Source: Takakia lepidozioides
Taxonomy: Eukaryota; Streptophyta; Takakiopsida; Takakiales; Takakiaceae
Length of the DNA stretch: 64,000 bases
Reading direction: 5' to 3'
Assembly: GCA_030704615.1 (NCBI GenBank)
Contig: CM060734.1
Coordinates: 11,592,001 to 11,656,000 of the forward strand
Positions 1-10,685 of this stretch are shown piece after piece; position 1 is the stretch's first letter, and every line of letters starts with the position of its first letter. Made by a program: the position numbers and the translations under genes. The notes under the pieces were generated by a model. It saw nothing but the letters and a program-made list of their open reading frames with translations. It had not been told where the DNA came from and ran no database searches.

Positions 1-182
1 GCATCAAGAGGAAAGGTTTGGAAGCTAGAAAGCAGGTGCACACTCACATTATGATCCAAAGTGGACTCACGCCAACTGTTTTTCTCCTCAACACCCTTGT
101 CAACCTGTATGTTAAGTGCGGGAGCATCATGAATGCTCACCAAGTTTTCAACAGAATGCCTCAACGATCTTTGATCTCATGG
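1..182 (+). pseudogene. PPR repeat fragment, 3' part lost
   Basis: The open frame from position 18 reads KQVHTH, LVNLYVKCGSIMNAHQVF and NRMPQRSLISW. These are the helix pairs of PLS-type pentatricopeptide repeats, the RNA-binding modules of organelle RNA-processing proteins. The same protein segment recurs with few changes at 552-760, so the two are duplicates. After SLISW (about 182) the homology stops abruptly and the sequence becomes the PDF-type repeat of the next entry. The left side runs off the window. I read it as a broken copy, because the frame continues only 17 unrelated residues before a stop. Confidence 0.8.
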
Positions 183-194
183 AAAGGGAAAGGG

Positions 195-440
195 GGCACC
201 TTCTTCAATAGCACAGCGGCTACAAGTGGGTAGATGGTCAATTGGAAACAGCAACGGAAGCAACACATTGATAGAACAAGGCACTTGCTAGGATCAATAG
301 CTACAAGAAACTTGCATGGGTAGATGGTCAACTAAAGGCAGCAGCTGCAATGTCACAGTTGATAAAATCAAGCACCTCAACCAAGACCACAGCTTCTGGA
401 AGAGGATCGAGAGAGGGAGTCCACAAGCCTCTTCTGGCAC
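195..440 (+). pseudogene. OSB-like PDF-motif exon remnants (two partial copies)
   Basis: Two partial copies of the second half of a PDF cassette lie here, the first at about 222-290 and the second at about 300-440. The second translates as KKLAWVDGQLKAAAAMSQLI and stays open to a stop near 438. It matches the AWVDGQL-AAAA-QLIKS tail repeated six times at 2.0-6.0 kb. PDF motifs are the C-terminal DNA-binding modules of organellar single-stranded-DNA-binding (OSB) proteins. The reading frame of the next PPR segment overlaps this exon: the frame opened at 316 runs into MPCEARRLKEALQTL. One small frameshift would therefore join PDF tail and PPR start in a single protein. Family assignment rests on the better-preserved copies downstream. 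Confidence 0.55.
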
Positions 441-1965
441 TTCTGGGCATGTGAAGATGCCTTGTGAGGCACGCAGACTGAAAGAGGCTCTACAAACTTT
501 AATTTAAACCAAAGAGGCATTTCAGCAGATTCGGAAACGCATGTCTGTCTCTTGCATAAGTGCATCAAGGTGAAAGGCCTGGAAGTTGGAAAGCAGGTGC
601 ACACTCACATTATCCAAAGTGGATTCACGCCAAATGTTTTTCTCCTCCACACCCTTGTCAACATGTATGTTAAGTGCGGGAGCATCATGGATGCTCACCA
701 AGTGTTCAACAGAATGCCTCAACAATCTTTGATCACGTGGAATATCATGTTGGCAGGATTTACCAAGCATGGGTGTGGTAGGAATGCTTTGGAGACCTAT
801 GAGCAAATGATGGGGGAAACGATTTAGCCCAACCACATCACGTTTGTAGCGTTTGCAGTGCGTGTGCAAGCCTGGCAGCCCTGGAAAAGGGCAAAGAGGT
901 GCATGGTGACATCGTGAGAGCTGGAATCCTACCAGATGTCATCCTGAATACTGCCCTGGTGGACATGTATGCCAAATGTGGGTGCATCGAGGATGCAAAG
1001 GGAGTGTTCGACAATATGGCTGAACGAAATGTGGTGTCGTGGAGTGCGATGCTCGCAGGATATGCACAGTAGGGGCGCGGGATGGAGGCTTTGGAGACCT
1101 ATGAGCAAATGATGGGGGAAGGGGTGAAGCCCAACCACATCACGTTTGTGTGCATTTGCAGTGCGTGTGCAAGCCTGACAGCCTTGCAAAAGGGCATAGA
1201 GGTGCATGGCGACATCGTCAAAGCTAGAATCGTACCAGATGTGATCCTGAACAATACCCTGGTGGACATGTATGCCAAATGTGGGAGCATCGAGCATGCA
1301 AAGGGAGTGTTCGACAATATGGCTGAACGAGATGTGGTGTTGTGGAGTGCGATGATTGCAGGATATGCACAGCAAGGGCGTGGGATGGAGGTTTTGGAGA
1401 CCTATGAGCAAATGATCTGCGAAGGGGTGAAGCCCAACCATGTCACATTTGTGTGCGTTTGCAAGTCTGGCAGCCCTGGAAAAGGGCAAAGAGGTCCATG
1501 GTGACATTGTCAAAGCTGGAATTGTACCCAATGTCATTCTGAACTCTGCCTTCGTGGACATGTATGTCAAAAGTGGGAGCATTGAGGATGCGAAGGGATT
1601 GTTCAACACTATGGCTGAACGAGATGTGGTGTCGTGGAACACGATGCTTGCAGGGTATGCACAGCAGGGGCGCGAGATGGAGGCCTTGGAGACGTATGAG
1701 CAATTGATGGGGGAAGGGGTGAAGTGCAACCACATCATGTTTTGTGTGCGTTCGCAATGCTTGTGCAAGCCTAGCAGCCCTGGAAAAGGGCAAAGAGGTG
1801 CATGGTGACATCGCCAAAGCTGGAATTGTACCAGATGTGATTCTGAACAATACCCTTGTGGACTTTTATGCCAAATGTGGGTCCATCGAGGATGCAAAGG
1901 CAGTGTTTGATAAGATGGCTGCACATTCACGGGATGGAGGCTTTGGATACCTATGAGCAAATGAT
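440..1965 (+). pseudogene. PLS-class PPR array, degraded by stops and frameshifts
   Basis: The segment starts with a typical PPR N-terminal stretch (CEARRLKEALQTL near 460-500) and carries about five P-L-S triplets to 1965. The phrase ALETYEQMMGEGVKPNH recurs at about 787, 1085, 1388, 1680 and 1938. The first two spacings are about 302 bp, which is one 101-residue PLS triplet; the later ones are shortened to about 292 and 258 bp. Coding is scattered over all three forward frames. Stops include one near 825 (in MMGETI-stop, where other copies read GVKP) and TAG at 1070 where sister triplets read CAG. No E, E+ or DYW tail is visible. A functional protein would have bound organelle RNA; this copy is dead unless heavily edited or spliced. 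Confidence 0.85.
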
Positions 1966-1999
1966 GGGCAAAGGGCGACAGTTTGGAGGCTGTGATGGC

Positions 2000-2220
2000 T
2001 GCATATGTGTGGGGGAAAAGAAGCGAAGGGATAGAGTGTGGCTAGATTTCAGGCACAAGATTACTTATGATTCCCTGTGAATCAATAGCTACTAGCAACC
2101 TGCATGGGTAGATGGTCAACTGGAAGCTGTAGCAACAACAACACAATAGATAAATTCAGGCACTGCTAATGAAGGCACCTTCTTCAACACATTTCACCCT
2201 ATTTTTCCCTCTTATCAGAA
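2000..2220 (+). pseudogene. PDF-motif second half joined to PPR frame
   Basis: The frame opened at 1856 begins in the last PPR module (MEALDTYEQMMGKG) and runs without a stop into VWLDFRHKITYDSL, ending at 2080. LDFRHK is the closest match in the window to the canonical PDFKHK core of OSB proteins. Downstream nucleotides (2095-2220) continue the PDF unit (CATGGGTAGATGGTCAAC and so on) after a stop. This is the leading half-unit of the array at 2.2-6.1 kb. Its splice acceptor region differs from that of the other units, so the PPR/PDF junction here is a true sequence join and not an assembly of aligned repeats. Confidence 0.6.
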
Positions 2221-5200
2221 TTGGCCCTGAATTTTCATGTTGAATTCTGCAAGGTGCTGGTTGAGTAAACCTTTGATAGTTTGGAGTGACTGACTAATAT
2301 TGCCAATGTGACAACAGGAAAGTATCCAGAAACAGGTAACAGAGACAATGAGACAAGGAGCTGTGGAATGAATAGTTTTCTGACCCCAGTTAATGGTGGG
2401 ACAATTGAGGCAAAAGGTAAATGCCTGTTGGATTACAGAGAGTAGCAAATGCAATTGAGCATAGGAACTAGTGTGATAAGTTGAGTTGGGTGTTTCCTAG
2501 AACAATTCTAGGCTTTCATTGTCAGTTGCTAGCACCACAGAAAGGGTGAATGCATGATTTGTGTAGAGGCATGGATAGCTAAAGGAGCAGGGATAGAGTG
2601 TGGGTCCAGATTCATCTAAGAGGGCCAGATTTCAAGCTCCACATTACCTGTGATTCCCTGGATCAATAGCTACCAGAAACCTGCATGGGTAGATGGTCAA
2701 CTGGCAGCAGCGGCACAATTGATATAATCAGGCACTGCTAATGAAAGCATCTTCTTCATTACATTTCCCTCTTATTAGAATCGGCCCTAACTTTCCATGT
2801 TGAATTCTACAAGTTAGCTGGTTGAGTGAATCTAGTTTGGAGTGACTTTGACATGATACTGCCGATGTGACAACAGGAAAGTATCCAGAACTAGGTAACA
2901 GAGACGAGGACAAGTTGTGGAATGAATACTTTTCTGACCCCAGTCAATGGTGGGACAATCGAGGCAAGAAGGTGAATGCTTGTTGGATTATAGAGAGTAG
3001 CAGATGCAATTGAGCATAGGAACTAGTGTGATAAGTTGAGTTGGGTGTTTCCTAGAACAAATCTAGGATGTCATCGTCAGCTGCTAGCAGCAAGGCAAGG
3101 ATGTATGCTTGATTTGTGCAAAGGCATGGATAGCTGAAGGAGCAGGGATATGGTGTGGGTCCAGACTCAAGTGTTTCCGCCTTGGCAGGTTGCTCAGTGA
3201 CCTTCCCTGATAGCTTTGGAGTATAGTGAGTGTCTCACAATGCAATGTTGGTTGGTGCATCTTATGCAGGAACTTGGAAAACAAACAAATGTCATTTTTT
3301 GGAGCTTTAGGCTGAACCTCTGTGCTGGGCTGCATTGTGCAACCTGGCCTCTGCCTTAGACTCGGACTCAGATCTTTGATCTCAGACTCAGACTCTTTGA
3401 TGTCAGACTGAAGTGTATTTGGGCACTGAAGCACTTATGTAATTTTGAATTATCGTTGCATCTGTTCATTCTATCTGTTGTTCTGGCCATGCTTAGTCAG
3501 TTCTTCATGTCATGAGCAGGTTGTTGCCGTGATGCTTTGGAATTGTGTTTAGGTGTCTTTAGATCGTGATACTGACCACAAACAACCTATGGTGAACTGT
3601 GGTATCCTCCACATTTATGTGGAATGTCCTACAACGTAGGTCGTAGTATATTTCACACCCGCTATGGTCTTCTCCATAGTTATGTGGAATGACCTACAGT
3701 ATAGGCAGTAAAATACTCCACACCCACACCAAGAGTTGCTCCAAAATACGCCACGTGTTGCCCTGACAAAAATACACGTGGTGCCCATACCGTTGCCCAG
3801 ATGTCGTCAAGCCATGGTGACAGGCTGTCGCATAATTTTCCCATAGGTGTGGACAAGTCCACACCCTTTGTACGTCTAGGATCCACGTGGCGGTGTTTGC
3901 CAAAGCACACATCGCCCGTGGAAAAAGCCATTCACCCCGTGAAAAAAGCCACCTCTGGATTCAGCCACCCGTGGACTTTTCCACAGGGCCACCCGAGAGC
4001 CAGGCCGTCCACGGGGTGTCCGAAAGCACTAGTTGTTTCTTACACCCACGACAGGTGTGGATTGCAGCTGATTCCACAACAAAAAGTGTGGAAAAAGCCG
4101 TGGAAAAAGCCGGTTTCTCTTCTAGTGAGAGGGCCGGATTTCAAGCTTCAGATCACCTATGACTCCCTATGGAAGGATAACTACAAGAAAACCTGCATGG
4201 GTAGATGGTCAACTGGAAGCCGCAGCAGCATTGGCACGATTGATAAAATCAGGCACTGCTCATGAATGCACCTTCTTCAACACGTTTCACCCTGTTTTTC
4301 CCTCTGATCAAAACCAGCCCTAAATGTTGAATTCTGCAAATGAGCTGGTTGAGTGAACCTTAAATAGTTTGGAGTGACTTTGACATGATACTGCCAATGT
4401 GACAACATGATTAGTATCTAGAAACAGGTAACAGAGACGAGGAGAAGCTGTGGAATGAATACTTTTCTGACCCAGTCAACGGTGGGAGAATCGAGCAAAA
4501 AAGTGAATGCCTGTTGGATTACAAAGAGTAACAGATGCAATTGAGCATAGGAACTAGAGTGATAAGTTGAATTGGGTGTTTCCTAGAACAGATGTAGGCT
4601 GTCATTGTCAGCTTCTAGCACCAAGGCAAGGATGTATGCACGATTTGTGCAAAGGCATGGATAGGTGAAGGAGCAGGGATATAGTGTGGGTCCAGATTCA
4701 TCCAAGAGGGCCACATTTCAAGCTCCACATTACCTATGATTCCTTGTGGAAGGATAGCTACAAGAAACCTGCATGGGTAGATGGTCAACTGGAAGCCACA
4801 GCAGTAGCGGCGCCACAATTGATAAAATCAGACACTGCTAGTGAGGGCACCTTTTTCATCACATTTCACCCTATTTTTTCCTCTTATTACAATCCTTCTT
4901 CCATGTTGAATTCTGCAAGTTAGCTGGTTGAGTGAACCTTTGATAGTTTGGAGTGACTTTGACATGATACTGCCAAAGTGACAGTAAAATATCCAGAAAC
5001 GGGTAACAGAGATGATGAGAAGCTGTGGAATGAGTACTTTTCTGACCCCAGTCAATGGTGGGACAACCGAGGCAAAAAGATAAATGCCTGTATAATTACA
5101 GAGAGTAGCAGACGCAATTCAACATAGGAATGAGTGTGATAAGCTGAGTTGGGTGTTTCCTAGAACAAATGTAGGCTGTCATTGTCAGCTGCTAGCAGCA

Positions 5201-6147
5201 AGGCAAAGATGTATGCATGATTTGTGCAGAGGCATGGATGGTTGAAGGAGGAGGGATAGAGTGTGGGTCCAGATTCATCCAAGAGGGCCGGATTTCAACC
5301 TTCGGATTACCTATGATTCCCTGTGGAAGGATAGCTACAACAAACCTGCATGGGAAGATGGTCAACTAGAAGCCGCAGCAGCAGCGGGACAATTGATAAA
5401 ATCGGCAGTTCTAATGAAGGCACATTCTTCAACACATTTCACCCTGTTTTTCCCTCTTATCAGAACCGGCCCTAAATTTCCATGTTGAATTCTTCAAGTT
5501 AGCTGGTTGAGTGAATATAGTTTGGAGTGACTTTGACATGATACTGCCAATGTGACAACAGGAAAATATCGGAAAATAGGTAACAAAGACGAGGAGAAGC
5601 TGGGGAATGAACACGTTTCTGACCCCAGTCAACGGTGGGACAATCGAGACCAAAAGGTGAATGCCTGTTAGATTACAGAGAGTAGCCGACACAATTCAGC
5701 ATAGGAACTAGAGTGATAAGCTAAGTTGGGTGTTTCCTAGAACAACTCTATGCTGTCATTGTCATCTGCTAGCAACAAGTGCAAGGATGAATGCATGATT
5801 TGTGCAGACGTATGGATAGCTGAAGGAGCAGGGATAGAGTGTAGGTCCAGATTCATCCAAGAGGGCCGGATTTCAAGCTCCAGATTACCTATGATTCCAT
5901 GTGGAAGGGAAACATGCATGGGTACATGGTCAACTGGAAGCCACAGCAGCAGCGGCACAATTCATAAAATCAGTCACTGCTAATCAAGGCACCTTCTTCA
6001 ACACACTTCACCCTGTTTTCCCCTCTTATCATAATCGGCCCTAAATTTTCATGTTGAATTCTGCAAGTTAGCTGGGAACCTTTGATAGTTTGGAGCGACT
6101 TTGACATGATACTGCCAAAGTGACAACACAGAAGTATCCAGAAACAG
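2221..6147 (+). pseudogene. Tandem array of OSB-like PDF-motif cassettes (~575-bp unit)
   Basis: OSB proteins bind single-stranded DNA in mitochondria and plastids and carry one to three C-terminal PDF motifs. Five motif pairs are recognisable here. First halves (KLWNEYFSDPSQWWDNRGKK type) lie at about 2336, 2895, 4427, 5002 and 5578. Second halves (HPRGPDFKLQITYDSLW then KPAWVDGQLEAAA) lie at about 2625, 4132, 4708, 5273 and 5855. The halves are split by introns of about 194 bp: in the fourth pair the donor is AAG/GTGAAT near 5078, the acceptor GGTCCAG/ATT near 5272, and both are in phase 0. Unit spacing is 566-582 bp. Some copies have frameshifts (4430-4500) or lost residues (5590). No OB-fold domain was found, so this is an amplified gene tail, probably a pseudogene. 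Confidence 0.65.
3170..4127 (-). mobile_element. CACTA-like (EnSpm) element nested in PDF unit
   Basis: The repeat unit breaks at GTCCAGACTCA (about 3169) and resumes exactly at AGAGGGCCGG (4128), giving an insertion of about 958 bp just after a PDF exon acceptor. The right end reads TTTCTCTTCTAGTG (4114-4127), the complement of a CACTAGAAGA start typical of CACTA transposons. Near that end are four copies of TGGAAAAAGCC or a one-base variant (about 3909, 3940, 4087, 4099), like CACTA subterminal repeats. The left end has no clear CACTA start, so the element is truncated or rearranged. No transposase ORF is visible, so it would be non-autonomous. Confidence 0.5.
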
Positions 6148-7136
6148 GTTCCAATCTTGGTCGTTACGGACTCATGGATTTGTGCATTGTATGGGGCAGT
6201 TTTGAGGTGTTATCTTAATACATTGTCACGTGCCCTTGTTCATGCAGTTCATTTGATTTCGTGCATTGATGGCATGGTATGTATGTTCTGAAGTCTGAAT
6301 CACATAGGCAATGACATGATCATCCCCAGTGTACAGGGATTGTGTTGGTTGCAATGCTGTAGTAGATCGATCATAGACTCCGTGTTGCTATTCAGACATA
6401 GTGGAAACAATATTGCACTTGTATGAACTACAAGTCGCAGCCCCCAAGTCAGTGCAACCAGCAGGAGTGCCCGGTTCCCAACCCACAGTCGATGTAGTCA
6501 CTAGTGAGGTAGTGCATTTCAAACCTCCAGTTGCATCTGTCACTTCAACACTCCAGTTGTCGAATCCACTTGCAAATAGTGAAGGCAACCAGCAGACAAC
6601 TCACTGCGCCAGGTGTTGTGGCCTCAGGCCTGCACGTGGCAAGACCCGGGAAGCCACACGTGTCCTTGAAGGTAACCGCTAGTCCAGTCGCTACTACGAG
6701 TCCAGCACTCCGAGACGTAGTTCACAACTTCGTAGTCTGACCGTGCAGTCGTTGAAATGACTTGCTAGTTATTTTTGAATCAGTGGTTAGTGCTCGTGTA
6801 GTACAAGATCGTAACTATTCAGCAACGTGAAGCAATGCGGCTACGGCGCGTGTCCTATCTCCAAGAGAACACGTGGAGTTTTTACACCGAGCCACGCAGT
6901 TGTATTCCCGACGTGCACACAGTGGGGAAGTCGGAACCCGCCGGTCAAAAGTCCACTGTGGTCAAGGTCCAAGATTCAGTCAACGCCGCGCGTGGCGACG
7001 CCACATGGCCACACCTTAAAAATTACCCTACAGTCGGCGTCACGACTGACTGGAACAACTCCGACCACGTAATGACCGGAACAACTGGGCTATCCGATAG
7101 GTCTTGTCCTTTCGGACTCATAGTCACCTAGTCATT
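6148..7136. other. Non-coding, CACGTG/GTCGT-rich transposon-like DNA
   Basis: The PDF array stops at 6147. No convincing coding sequence follows. From about 6600 the DNA is dense in CACGTG, ACGTGG and AGTCGT-type words in both orientations, which looks like the subterminal region of the CACTA-like terminus at 7202. The short overlapping ORFs at 6401-6740 and 6827-7131 show no recognisable domain. Confidence 0.4.
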
Positions 7137-7527
7137 TTTTGACTAAAACGACTGGGTTTCCAGTCGTTTTTTGAGTCGTTATTTCGGCAATTCCTTGTAG
7201 TACACCGCAGCGCGCCCGCACACCATCGAGCATCTTCATGCTGGTGGTTTTGGTGACGCACCAAGGATGGCCGTCATGTTTCCTATCCATATCTGTCAAC
7301 ATTCCGGACGCCCTTGAATAGTCCGTTCGAGGAGGGAACTCAAAGAAGATATTGCCTTCGACGTCTGCGGGAAGGCATGTCACAGATTTAATTGCAAACT
7401 TGTTGTAGTCCAGCCCAGCCAGCTCCGAGCGGTGTCCCTCCATGTGAAGCCCTCGCAGAATATCAAGAATGGACCGAGTTGCTGAACTCGTGCTGGGAAT
7501 ATGACTCCCTCGTCCGTTGATGTCCAT
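7132..7527 (-). pseudogene. Unknown protein fragment fused to CACTA-like end
   Basis: The 131-residue open frame starts at MDINGRGSH and includes SILDILRGLHMEGHRSELAG, FFEFPPRTDYSRASGMLTDM and RKHDGHPWCVTK. Composition and residue pattern look like real protein, but I do not recognise a family. The HDGHPWC segment could be the start of a Cys/His cluster. The last roughly 20 residues are encoded by the CACTA-like terminus, so the original C-terminus is lost. It is either a host gene fragment captured by the element or an exon into which it inserted. Confidence 0.35.
7137..7202 (-). mobile_element. CACTA-like terminus
   Basis: Read on the minus strand the sequence begins TACTACAAGGAATTGCCGAA and is followed by inverted and direct AACGACT-type repeats (7140-7180). 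Many plant CACTA elements begin CACTACAAGAA, so this is close except for the first base. The other end was not found within the window, unless it lies in the CACGTG-rich DNA to the left. Confidence 0.35.
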
Positions 7528-8194
7528 TGAGGACGTGTTGCAGGTAACTGGCCTGATGGCAATACAAGGCTAATAATCTTTGGCAAAGGTCCAGTAGAGC
7601 TTACCAACACTGTTTTCCAGGAGGCTTATGCCAGGGTTTGCACATAAACCTCACTATGCTCCGTTCCACACCAGATTCAAGTCTGAAAGAGGCCTGTCAG
7701 TGCCTTATCAGGCTGCCATCTTAGAAATCAAGGCCTCATCTTCCTTAGAACCTGACAGCCACTGAGGCCTTACCCATAAAACTCACCTCCTCTTTAAGGC
7801 CAAAACAGTACCTAGCTTAATAATCCACAGGCACCGCTGTCAAAGATTACAAGACAAGGTAAGGTCCAGATGCTGGGCTTCAAGAGACAGGCCTGCCAGG
7901 CCGAAATGCTCCATCAAAGGCAGCAAAACATAAGTCAAAAGTAAGCATCAGCATGCCAAACCAGGAGCAAGCGGGCCGAAATCGGGGCTGCAGGCAACAG
8001 CCAGGTCAAGACGCCATACACTATAGGCTCCCTTTGCCCACATCCATATCTGCAAGCTCAAGAGAATTCAAAGCAAGTAGGGATCCTCACCTGGTCCCAT
8101 CACAAGCCCCCACAAAAACCAACAGGTTAGTGAGGATTGTGAAACCCCAGGTGAATCATAGACCCCTACACTTGTCATCGATGATGGATTATTT
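7528..8194. other. No gene seen
   Basis: I see no coding sequence with recognisable features and no strong repeat here. The short frame at 7953-8249 has no domain signature and overlaps the repeat that follows. Confidence 0.4.
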
Positions 8195-8930
8195 TTTGGA
8201 AGAGGGCTTGGTCCCGGGCACTCAAGATGTTTGTGTGTCCATGTCTTGAATCTGTAATATGGCAGGCCGTTCTTCCATTCCCAAGATTCCTTGCATGATG
8301 CATGTCTTGGGGCAATTATGAATGGTATAGAATGAGGCTGCAATCTGTCTTGTCATGCCCAAGAGGGTTACTTGGTTGCATGTTTGGAAACTGAAAAACT
8401 GCAGGCTGGTCCATCAAGATGCTTGTGTATACATGTCTTGAATCTATAGTATGGCAGGCTGTTCTTAACTACCCAAGGGGCCTTGCATGATGCATGTCTT
8501 GGGGTAATTACAAATGGTAAAGAATGAGGCTGCAATATGCTTTGTCATGCCCAAGAGGGTTATTTGGTTGCATGCTTGGAATTTGCCAAAACTGTAGGCT
8601 GGTCCATCAAGATGCTTGTGTGTACATATCTTGAATATGTAATATGGCAGGTTGTTCTTACTTGCCCAAGATGCCTTGCATGATGCATGTCTTGGGGTAA
8701 TACTAATAAGGTAGGCTGCAAATTATTTTGTCATACCCAAGATGTTTGCTTGAAGGGCATGTCTTGAATCTGTAATATTGCAGGTTGGCTTCACATACAC
8801 AAGATGTTTTGCTCTAGAATGTATGTCTTGTTGTAATTATGATGCCAGGAAAGGGTATGACAGGCTGCAGCAATCTGATTTTTTAGTACACAAGATGTTT
8901 GCTGATATGCTTGTCTTGTTGTCATGACCT
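8195..8930. repeat. 193-bp tandem repeat made of CAAGA...TCTTG hairpin subunits
   Basis: The words CAAGATGCTTGTGTGTACAT and ATGTCTTGAATCTGTAATAT recur at 8222, 8415 and 8608, an exact 193-bp step, then in a shortened form at 8738 and more loosely to about 8930. Inside each unit are smaller blocks that begin CAAGA and end TCTTG, for example CCCAAGATGCC...TGTCTTGGG, so each could fold into small hairpins. No ORF runs through the array. Confidence 0.75.
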
Positions 8931-10091
8931 GTACATAAACAAACCCCGCCCTCCCACCCTGTTTTATCATGAATGATTGGGTGAAATCAATTGGGAAGTC
9001 ATGACTAGAATGGAAGTGTTAGATGGTGCCCTGTTTATGGGCTGTTTATGTCTTTAATTGACAATGACGCTAGTAGGGTCTTGTCCATGTCTTGACATGA
9101 CATGAATATCTTCCCACTCTTCCTTTTCCAGTGTACTTGGTGGTTCTTGTACACACCATCTACCACTTTCCTTTCTGGTTATTTCTTCATCGTGTTGATG
9201 TACTAACATGGTTTTTTTCTGGCCTGGCAGAAGGTCCCTCCATGACAAAGATATGGAGCAATGACCTTCATAAGGTATGTCCTCTAGCAAACACTTGTTG
9301 GTGAAATTAAGCACGGAGGTCTTTAAGATAAGCATAGTGCTTTTGAGTGTTGTCTTCATACTGATATATTGAGCTAGGCCCAGGTAAAACCACCTGCAGG
9401 ACTATGTGTACACCTTCTACATGATCTGGTCAATGCACACTACTCGTGTTAGATGGTATCCTGTAGCTGATGCCTTGTATTAGTTTTAGACACTCTTAGG
9501 CTCATATGCCTTCATACCTCTCTACAAGTGGCTTTGCTCTATGTAGCACCACTAAGCAAATATGCATATGTAATATGCTATGTGCTTATCATACCTTTGG
9601 AAAAACTGGCCTTAAAACCAGCATGGTGTATAGATGGGCAGCAAGTTGCTACCATCATGCGTTACACTTGTTTGGAGGGGTTTGTCCCGTGTTCTCTTAT
9701 CCCTGTTTGCTGATCCATGACACCCAATTATTGGTCCTTAAACAAGGAAAGGCGAGGAAGTAGGCCTTTCCAGCCCCTATGGCATAACTATCCAGGGGTT
9801 GGAATCTACTTTGAAGAGGGAGAAACCTTATGAAGGGGTCTGGTATGCACTCCCTTACGGGGTGAGTGCATACCACACTCACTCCATAAGGGATTGCCAT
9901 ACCAGGGACTGGTTGGTGGGTGCCCCCTCTCTCCCTCTGTCTCCCTCCATCCTTGGAATTGGCCGGTTTTATCAGTGTTAATTTCCTGTGTTTTCATCCA
10001 TACCTGATGGACTCTGGCAGTTTTTTCACCCGTCCTATAATGATTTTTCATCCATACCGGATGAACTACCAGGGTGGACACTGAATTACCT
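8931..10091. other. No certain gene; contains a perfect short hairpin
   Basis: The minus-strand frame at 9054-9359 (101 residues) and the plus frames near 9506-9763 show no domain I can name. The only clear structure is the hairpin at 9841-9875. Two copies of CATCCATACC-GATG lie at about 9999 and 10050. Confidence 0.35.
9841..9875. repeat. 12-bp-arm palindrome
   Basis: TGGTATGCACTC (9841-9852) and GAGTGCATACCA (9864-9875) are perfect inverted arms around an 11-base loop. It may be a MITE relic or a transcript hairpin; no target duplication was identified. Confidence 0.7.
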
Positions 10092-10607
10092 CTAAGATGA
10101 GTCAAGCTTCTTCAGGGGTTTTTGCGCTTTGGACATGGTAGTTTCCATGGCAAATCTCTTCCACTCAACCAGCCCTGTGCCACATCCCTCAATTTCAACA
10201 GGGCATAGTGGAAGAACCTTAACTCCACATTCTTTGCATTGACCAAACAAACATTTCTTTTTGTGCCACTCATCATCTTCCCCTTTTGGGCATACAATAG
10301 ATTCCCACAATTCTGCCACTCCTTTGTATACCTTGGACTGGGCTGCACATGTTGACTGGTTGGGGTGTAAGCACCCCTTACAATGGCAATTACAAATGTC
10401 TTTCGCATGGAGACCGGAGCTTACCCTCATGTTGTTCAAGCCAAGCCAAAGTTCATTCAGTTCCACATGATAGATGCATGCACAAGTATTTTGATCTTTC
10501 ATTGGTTTCACAAAGAATGGCTTCAAGGCATGGAATGATCGTTGTCCGATGATAGCTGTAGGATCGGTAGCCTTGAATCTGAGGTAGAACTCATTCTGCA
10601 TATACAA
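10092..10607 (-). pseudogene. Cys-rich transposase-like protein fragment
   Basis: The 171-residue frame contains KPFFVKPMKDQNTCACIYHV, then CNCHCKGC, CAAQ, a Trp-rich stretch ending VCPKGEDDEWHKKKC, and CKECGVKVLPLCPVE. The pattern KPF-V-P-xxx-DxxTCxCxxH followed by clustered cysteines resembles the zinc-binding front part of DDE-transposase-like proteins that recur in many eukaryotic repeats. No catalytic DDE core is present in the window, so this is a fragment. The family is not firmly identified; a host zinc-binding protein is the alternative. Confidence 0.35.
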
Positions 10608-10685
10608 CCCCAGAAGTCAAAATGTTAGATTTAGTCAACTGGCAGAAGTGTGAACATGGAGTACACAAGAACTGAAATGGAAATG

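Noticed and set aside
929-1960. 343-residue open frame on the minus strand
   Set aside because: It is antisense to the PPR array; the repeated codon pattern of the plus-strand triplets keeps the reverse frame open. The residues show no domain.
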